DNA of 64,000 nt. Origin: Reyranella sp. (GTDB lineage Bacteria > Pseudomonadota > Alphaproteobacteria > Reyranellales > Reyranellaceae). The notes beneath the pieces were generated by a model. The model had not been told where the DNA came from and made no database searches. It worked only from the letters and a program-made list of their open reading frames with translations. The stretch lies in contig JAIEOV010000083.1 in the NCBI GenBank assembly GCA_019750135.1, forward strand, positions 1-64,000, written 5' to 3'. A program made the position numbers and the translations under genes. This document shows positions 59,578 through 64,000 of this stretch, one piece after another. Within the stretch, counting starts at the first letter, position 1. Every line of letters starts with the position of its first letter.

Positions 59578-60912
59578 CTACGCCGTCGCCTTGATCGCCT
59601 TGCCGGCGAGATCGATGATCTCGTCGATCTGGACCTTTTCGATCACCAGCGGCGGCGACATGGCGATCGTGTCGGCGGCCTGGCGCACCATCAGGCCGAG
59701 CTCGAAGGCCTTGATGAAGGTGTCGAAGCCGCGCGCGCCAACCGCATCCTTGCGGCTTTCCATGTCGATGCCGCCGGCCAGGCCGAGGTTGCGGATGTCG
59801 ATGACGCCGGGCAGGCCCTTCAGCGAATGGATGCCGTCTTCCCAGTACTTGGAGAGCTCGGCCGAGCGCTGGAACAGGCCCTCGTCCTTGTAGATGTCGA
59901 GCACGGCCGAGGCCGCGGCGCAGGCCAGCGGATGGGCCGAGTAGGTGTAGCCATGGAACAGTTCCACGACATTCTCGGGCCCGTTCATCAGGCCGTCGTA
60001 GATGTGCTTGCGCACGAACACGCCGCCCATTGGCACCGTGGCGTTGGAGATGCCCTTGGCCACCGTCATGAGGTCGGGGATGACGTTGAAATACTCGGCG
60101 GCGAAGCCGGTGCCGAGGCGGCCGAAGCCGGTGATGACCTCGTCGAAGATCAGCAGGATGCCGTGCTTGTCGCAGATCTGGCGCAGGCGCTCCAGGTAGC
60201 CCTTGGGCGGCGGCAGGTAGCCGGTCGAGCCGGCGCATGGCTCGACGATCACGGCGGCGATGGTCGAGGCGTCGTGCAGCGCCACGATGCGCTCCAGCTC
60301 GTCGGCCAGCTCGACGCCGCCATGATCCGGCAGGCCGCGCGAGAAGGCGTTCTTGGCCGGCAGATGGGTGTGCGGCATATGGTCGACGCCCGGCAGCAGG
60401 ACGCCCCATTGCTTGCGGTTGTTCACCATGCCGCCGACCGAGATGCCGCCGAAGCCGACACCGTGATAGCCGCGCTCGCGGCCAATCAGCCGGGTGCGTG
60501 TGCCCTGGCCGCGCGCCCGCTGCCAGGCCAGCGCGATCTTGAGCGCGGAGTCGACCGCCTCGGACCCCGAGTTGCAGTAGAACGCGTGGTCGAGGTCGCC
60601 CGGCAGCATGGCCGCATGGCGCGCGGCGAGCTCGAACGACTTGGGATGGCCCATCTGGAAGGACGGCGCGTAGTCCATCTCCTCGAGCTGCTGGGCAATC
60701 GCGGCCTTGATCTCCTCGCGGCCGTGGCCGGCATTGACGCACCACAGGCCGGCCGTGCCGTCGATCACCTTGCGGCCTTCCGGCGTCCAGTAGTGCACGC
60801 CCTTGGCGCGGGCCAGCAACCGCGGGTTCTTCTTGAACTGCCGGTTCGCCGTGAACGGCATGAAGAAAGCTTCGAGATTGTTGGCGGTGGGCGCAGTGGC
60901 CGGAGGCGTCAT
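59578..60912 (-). CDS. Class III (omega) aminotransferase
   Basis: The 444-residue PLP enzyme has the class III pattern: AFYCNSGSEAVDSALKIALA, IVEPCAGSTGYLPPPKGYLE, ICDKHGILLIFDEVITGFGR and the Schiff-base lysine in PDLMTVAKGISNATVPMGGV. The FMPFTANRQFKKNPRL start is typical of beta-alanine/omega-amino acid:pyruvate aminotransferases, which are also active on various amines. The exact substrate is unknown. ATG 60912 was preferred to longer frames because it gives the family-like N-terminus. Confidence 0.87.
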   Translation of the reverse strand: MTPPATAPTANNLEAFFMPFTANRQFKKNPRLLARAKGVHYWTPEGRKVIDGTAGLWCVNAGHGREEIKAAIAQQLEEMDYAPSFQMGHPKSFELAARHAAMLPGDLDHAFYCNSGSEAVDSALKIALAWQRARGQGTRTRLIGRERGYHGVGFGGISVGGMVNNRKQWGVLLPGVDHMPHTHLPAKNAFSRGLPDHGGVELADELERIVALHDASTIAAVIVEPCAGSTGYLPPPKGYLERLRQICDKHGILLIFDEVITGFGRLGTGFAAEYFNVIPDLMTVAKGISNATVPMGGVFVRKHIYDGLMNGPENVVELFHGYTYSAHPLACAAASAVLDIYKDEGLFQRSAELSKYWEDGIHSLKGLPGVIDIRNLGLAGGIDMESRKDAVGARGFDTFIKAFELGLMVRQAADTIAMSPPLVIEKVQIDEIIDLAGKAIKATA

Positions 60913-61082
60913 GGGAGAACTCTCAAATTCGACGGGATGGCGGACCCTATCACCCCGACCCTGCGCCGACCACGCGGTCTCGTATCTCTCGCTTGAAGAT
61001 TTCTGGGACTTCGCGGAACGAGACGGCTGCACGTGACGCGTGCTTGACCCACGCTTGCCCGTCCTTCTAGCTGCAGGTCTGG

Positions 61083-61642
61083 ATGCTATCGCCCTCTTCC
61101 CGTGTGCCCATCGTGCTGTCTCTGCTGCTGGTACCGGTCATGGTGATCGCCGGCGGCTGCAGGTTCATCCTGCCTTTCATCAGGATCGGTCCTGGTGACT
61201 GCGTCACTCCCGTTATCGCCGACGATTCCTCGTACGACCGCCCGCCGGACGAGTTCTTTGGAAGTGGCTGCCGAGGGTGGTGCACCGGGATCCGAAGACC
61301 GGCGAAACCCTGTTCGTGGAGCGCAACAGGCAACTCGACACGGTGTTGCTGATCGGCGACCTGCGCAAACACCTGAATGCGGACCCCAGCGCCACCGCCG
61401 CTGCGTATTTCTCCGAGCACGGCATGTCATGCAGGCCGGTGGAAGCCGTTGTCCGATGCGAGTGCGCAATGCTGGGCTCGTTCGTATGCCGCTACGCCGT
61501 CAACGACAGGCCGCAGCCGCCCGACTTCGCAAGACGCTATCCAGGCCAGGTTGTCGTCGTGGTCAACCTGTCCGACGATAACGTCGTCAAATCTGCGTTC
61601 GCCGGTCCGCAGTCGCCGTCGATCTGCCCACTCAAGCCGTAG
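61083..61642 (+). pseudogene. Secreted lipoprotein gene split by a frameshift
   Basis: The 5' frame reads MLSPSSRVPIVLSLLLVPVM and VIAGGCRFILPF, a signal peptide with a possible lipobox, up to YDRPPDEFF. The following frame then continues with LWKWLPRVVHRDPKTGETLF and keeps good coding to a stop at 61642, with several cysteines (EHGMSC, VVRCECAMLGSFVC). Joining after TTC near 61255 requires one missing base in GAGTTCTTTGG. The fused protein would be about 185 residues. It could be a real frameshift or a sequence error. Family not recognised. Confidence 0.65.
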
Positions 61643-62635
61643 TCAGCGCGAAACGTCGACCACCACACGCCCGCGTACCTCGCCCTTCAGGATCTTTGGC
61701 GCCAGCGCCATGAGGTCCGACAGGCCCGTTTCGCTCACTGTGCTGTCGAGCTTGTCGAGCGGCAGGTCGATGCCGAGGCGGCGCCACGCCTCCTCGCGCG
61801 GCGGCTTGGGCAGCATCACCGAATCGATGCCGTAGACGGAAACGCCGCGCAGGATGAAAGGCAGGATCGAGCCGGGGAACGCCGGACCGCCCGCCAGACC
61901 GCACACCGCGGCCGCGCCGCCATACTTCACCTGGGCCAGCGCCCGCGCGAACATCACGCCGGACACCGTGTCGACGACGCCGGCGAAACGCTCCGACAGG
62001 AGCGGCCGGTCGGGCGCCTCGGTCAGCTCCTTGCGGTCCATGATGGTCGCAGCACCCAGCGCCTTCAGGTAGTCGCCCTCCTGCGGCCGGCCGGTGGCGG
62101 CGACCACGGTGAAGCCGAGCTTGGCCAGGATGGCGACCGCCACCGAACCGACGCCGCCCGCCGCGCCGGTGACCAGGATCTCGCCCGCCGCCGGCTTGAT
62201 GCCGTGCTTCTCCAGCGCCATGACGCAGAGCATGGAGGTGTAGCCCGCCGTGCCGATCGCCATGGCGCGCCGGGTCGAGATCGAGGCTGGCAGCTTGACC
62301 AGCCAGTCGGCCTTGACCCGTGCCTTGGTGGCGTAGCCGCCCCAATGCAATTCGCCCACCCGCCAGCCGTTCAGCACGACCTTGTCGCCGGGCTTGAAGG
62401 CCGGTGTATCGGATGTTTCAACAGTGCCGCTGAAGTCGATGCCCCCGACATGCGGCCAGGTCTTCACCAGCCCGCCGCCCGTGGTCAGGACAAGCCCGTC
62501 CTTGTAGTTCAGTGTCGAATAGTCGACGGCGACGGTGACGTCTCCGGCCGGCAGCCTGTCCACAGGCAGGGTCTCGATGGCGCCGCTCACCTTGCGGTCG
62601 GCACCTTGGCTCAGGACGAGCGCGCGCAATGACAT
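61643..62635 (-). CDS. acuI: AcuI/YhdH-type acrylyl-CoA (quinone) reductase
   Basis: The 330-residue medium-chain reductase has LNYKDGLVLTTGGGLVKTWP and HVGGIDFSGTVETSD at the N-terminus and the NADPH site LVTGAAGGVGSVAVAILAK (about residue 150). The AcuI/YhdH features YTSMLCVMALE and GIDSVMLPKPPREEAW support acrylyl-CoA reductase, which detoxifies acryloyl-CoA to propionyl-CoA. Zinc ligands are absent, as in this subgroup. It converges on the frameshifted lipoprotein gene, with adjacent stops. Confidence 0.85.
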   Translation of the reverse strand: MSLRALVLSQGADRKVSGAIETLPVDRLPAGDVTVAVDYSTLNYKDGLVLTTGGGLVKTWPHVGGIDFSGTVETSDTPAFKPGDKVVLNGWRVGELHWGGYATKARVKADWLVKLPASISTRRAMAIGTAGYTSMLCVMALEKHGIKPAAGEILVTGAAGGVGSVAVAILAKLGFTVVAATGRPQEGDYLKALGAATIMDRKELTEAPDRPLLSERFAGVVDTVSGVMFARALAQVKYGGAAAVCGLAGGPAFPGSILPFILRGVSVYGIDSVMLPKPPREEAWRRLGIDLPLDKLDSTVSETGLSDLMALAPKILKGEVRGRVVVDVSR

Positions 62636-62864
62636 GAAAACTCCGAGCGACTGAATCCAGTGATCCTTCTAGCAAGCCTGCACGGTTCTCGCGACTGAGT
62701 GCAAGCTGTCTGCTTCGCAAGAGGCGGACCAACCTTCCTCATGCACGGTTGCATAGCTGACCCGTAACTCCCTTGAAGACTATCAACAAAAAACTGCCGC
62801 ACTTTGACAATGAAATTGCAAACGCACGGGGACGGCAACGGGCACCCCTAACGTAATAGGCTCT
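62636..62864. promoter_or_regulatory. Divergent promoter region between acuI-like and sulfotransferase genes
   Basis: This 229-bp gap is more AT-rich than its surroundings. TTGACA at about 62803-62808 is a good -35 for the plus strand, but no convincing -10 follows at normal spacing. It must hold promoters for both genes. No coding frame or terminator is seen. Confidence 0.35.
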
Positions 62865-63851
62865 ATGTTTCGCGTTTCCAGCCTGCCCATCCTGTCGACA
62901 GTCCCCCGCTCGGGGACGTGGTTCCTTCGTTATGCAATCTCCTTTCTTTGCCATCTCGATCGCGGCGGGCGCATCGACGACCTCCTGACCCAGCGGACCT
63001 TCGGCGATCCGTCGGGACCAACCTTCGATTTCCAGAATTTCCGGGGCGGCCCCCTGTTCAGCGTCCATGGCACCCTGCCGGACGACCGTCTGTTCATCGG
63101 CCACACGGTGTGCCCCGGCTTCACCCCGGCTGACTTTGATTGGTGGGACACCACACGCTTCCACGTGCCGGGCTACGATTACTTGCACGAGGGCATGAAC
63201 TACCGCTACACGCCGATCGACTTGGCAGCCCACCGCTATACACCGGTCCACGTGCGCGCCCTCGAGCGTTCTGCCAGTCGAGGCCACAGCCGTCCGATCG
63301 TCCTCGTCTACCGCAATCCGCTCGACCAGGCGGTGTCGTACTTCCGCTATAGCCAAAACCACAAAGATTCGGCGTATAACTCGCTGAACGAGCGGCCGCT
63401 CGCCGCCGTCGCGCTGCGCGACTACCTGCTCGAGCGCGCGCTGCCGTCGTACGCCAAGCAGTTCATCTCGTTCCAAGCGCTGGCCGAGCGCTATCCGGCG
63501 CAGGTGAGGCTGGTGCCCTACGAGCGGCTGATGGCCCGGCCGGTCGATGTCCTTGCCCTCATCCTCGACCACCTCTCGGGATCGCCGCGCATGTGGCCGG
63601 CGCTGGCCGACGCGGTGTGGCTGGCGCGGCGCGAGCATATGAAAGCCATCGAGAGGGAGCTCGGCCGCTCGCTCGACGGCACGCGCATCGCCCGCGGCAG
63701 CCATATCAGCCAGGTCAGCCCCGGCCGGACCGACGTCCGCCTCGACGACCGGACCCGTACCGAGGCGATGGCGTTCCTGGACCGTCTGGGACTCGACATC
63801 GGCCTGTTCGAATGGCCGCTCGCCAAACAGGCGGCCACCGCCGCCGCCTAG
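62865..63851 (+). CDS. Sulfotransferase
   Basis: The 328-residue protein has the 5'-PAPS-binding loop TVPRSGTWFLRYAISFL (residues 13-29) and the 3'-phosphate motif IVLVYRNPLDQAVSYFRYS, the two signatures of sulfotransferases. A later arginine-rich region around YERLMARPVDVLALILDHL matches the helix packing of cytosolic-type members. The acceptor is unknown, perhaps a lipid or surface glycan. It is followed 39 nt later by cysD, which makes the activated sulfate it needs, so the two probably form an operon. Confidence 0.85.
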   Translation: MFRVSSLPILSTVPRSGTWFLRYAISFLCHLDRGGRIDDLLTQRTFGDPSGPTFDFQNFRGGPLFSVHGTLPDDRLFIGHTVCPGFTPADFDWWDTTRFHVPGYDYLHEGMNYRYTPIDLAAHRYTPVHVRALERSASRGHSRPIVLVYRNPLDQAVSYFRYSQNHKDSAYNSLNERPLAAVALRDYLLERALPSYAKQFISFQALAERYPAQVRLVPYERLMARPVDVLALILDHLSGSPRMWPALADAVWLARREHMKAIERELGRSLDGTRIARGSHISQVSPGRTDVRLDDRTRTEAMAFLDRLGLDIGLFEWPLAKQAATAAA

Positions 63852-63890
63852 CCGACAGCCCTCCTCGTGCGCACTGGAAGAGCAGCCCAC

Positions 63891-64000
63891 TTGCCAGTCT
63901 CGAATCACCACCTGCAGGCACTCGAAGCCGAGGCCATCCACGCCCTGCGCGAGGCGGCCGCGGTGTTCCGCAAACCGGTCATCCTCTATTCGATCGGCAA
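63891..64000 (+). CDS. cysD: Sulfate adenylyltransferase subunit 2 CysD (partial, runs off window end)
   Basis: The visible 36 codons read [20 protein letters not shown] and then [17 protein letters not shown], matching the CysD start (HLRQLEAESI.I.RE.AAEF..PV.LYSIGKDS). YSIGK is the start of the PP-loop. CysD with CysN makes APS. The TTG 63891 has GGAAGAG 8 nt upstream; a GTG at 63867 is also in frame. The rest lies beyond the window. Confidence 0.85.
   Translation, partial: MPVSNHHLQALEAEAIHALREAAAVFRKPVILYSIG

Overview
This is one GC-rich chromosomal window from an alphaproteobacterium. The GC content, GTG/TTG starts, many 4-nt gene overlaps and gene types (formate dehydrogenase with selenocysteine, Flp pilins, LamB/YcsF-type oxoprolinase) fit a Rhodospirillales/Hyphomicrobiales-type soil organism, perhaps Reyranella-like. 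The genus is a guess. No prophage, CRISPR array, rRNA operon or complete insertion sequence was seen.

Layout. 1-6.2 kb: envelope genes, including three tandem paralogous four-helix membrane proteins around a MORN-repeat protein. 6.2-10.2 kb: a frameshifted membrane-anchored protein, a universal stress protein, three tandem Flp-type pilins and a cysteine hydrolase. 10.4-15.1 kb: an S24 repressor with palindromic operator-like sites, a sarcosine-oxidase-like flavoenzyme, an IlvD/Edd dehydratase and a glycosyltransferase. 15.1-19.5 kb: a TPR/beta-barrel outer-membrane protein next to a FecR-domain secreted protein whose C-terminus resembles TbpB-type barrels, possibly a Slam-like (type XI) secretion pair.

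19.5-37.1 kb is the most interesting block, a selenium/formate island. It holds mobB and fdhD with two uncharacterised genes, tRNA-Sec (selC), selB, a Sel1-repeat gene, selA, a tiny Flp-like peptide gene, fdhE, and the gamma, beta and alpha subunits of a formate dehydrogenase. The alpha gene has an in-frame TGA followed by a SECIS hairpin with U17 and G23-U24 at the Escherichia coli fdhF positions. Beside it lie senB and senA, the selenosugar synthase and selenoneine synthase, arranged head to head with overlapping start codons. Selenophosphate synthetase (selD/senC), needed by both pathways, is not in the window.

37.1-46.6 kb: an orphan MazE antitoxin, a second MORN protein, a GDSL-like protein, an HbpS/GlcG protein, a repeat-rich intergenic region, an ABC importer with two fused permease domains, and 5-oxoprolinase genes pxpA and, divergently, pxpB-pxpC. 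46.6-64 kb: a decayed ring-hydroxylating dioxygenase beta-subunit gene, a TPR regulator, an acyl-CoA carboxylase subunit, a duplicated pair of polytopic membrane proteins, a methyltransferase, a DenD-like dehydrogenase, a Kef-type antiporter, an endonuclease/phosphatase-fold protein, cardiolipin synthase, a class III aminotransferase, a frameshifted lipoprotein gene, an AcuI-like reductase, a sulfotransferase and the start of cysD. Intergenic palindromes of at least two related families recur between genes.
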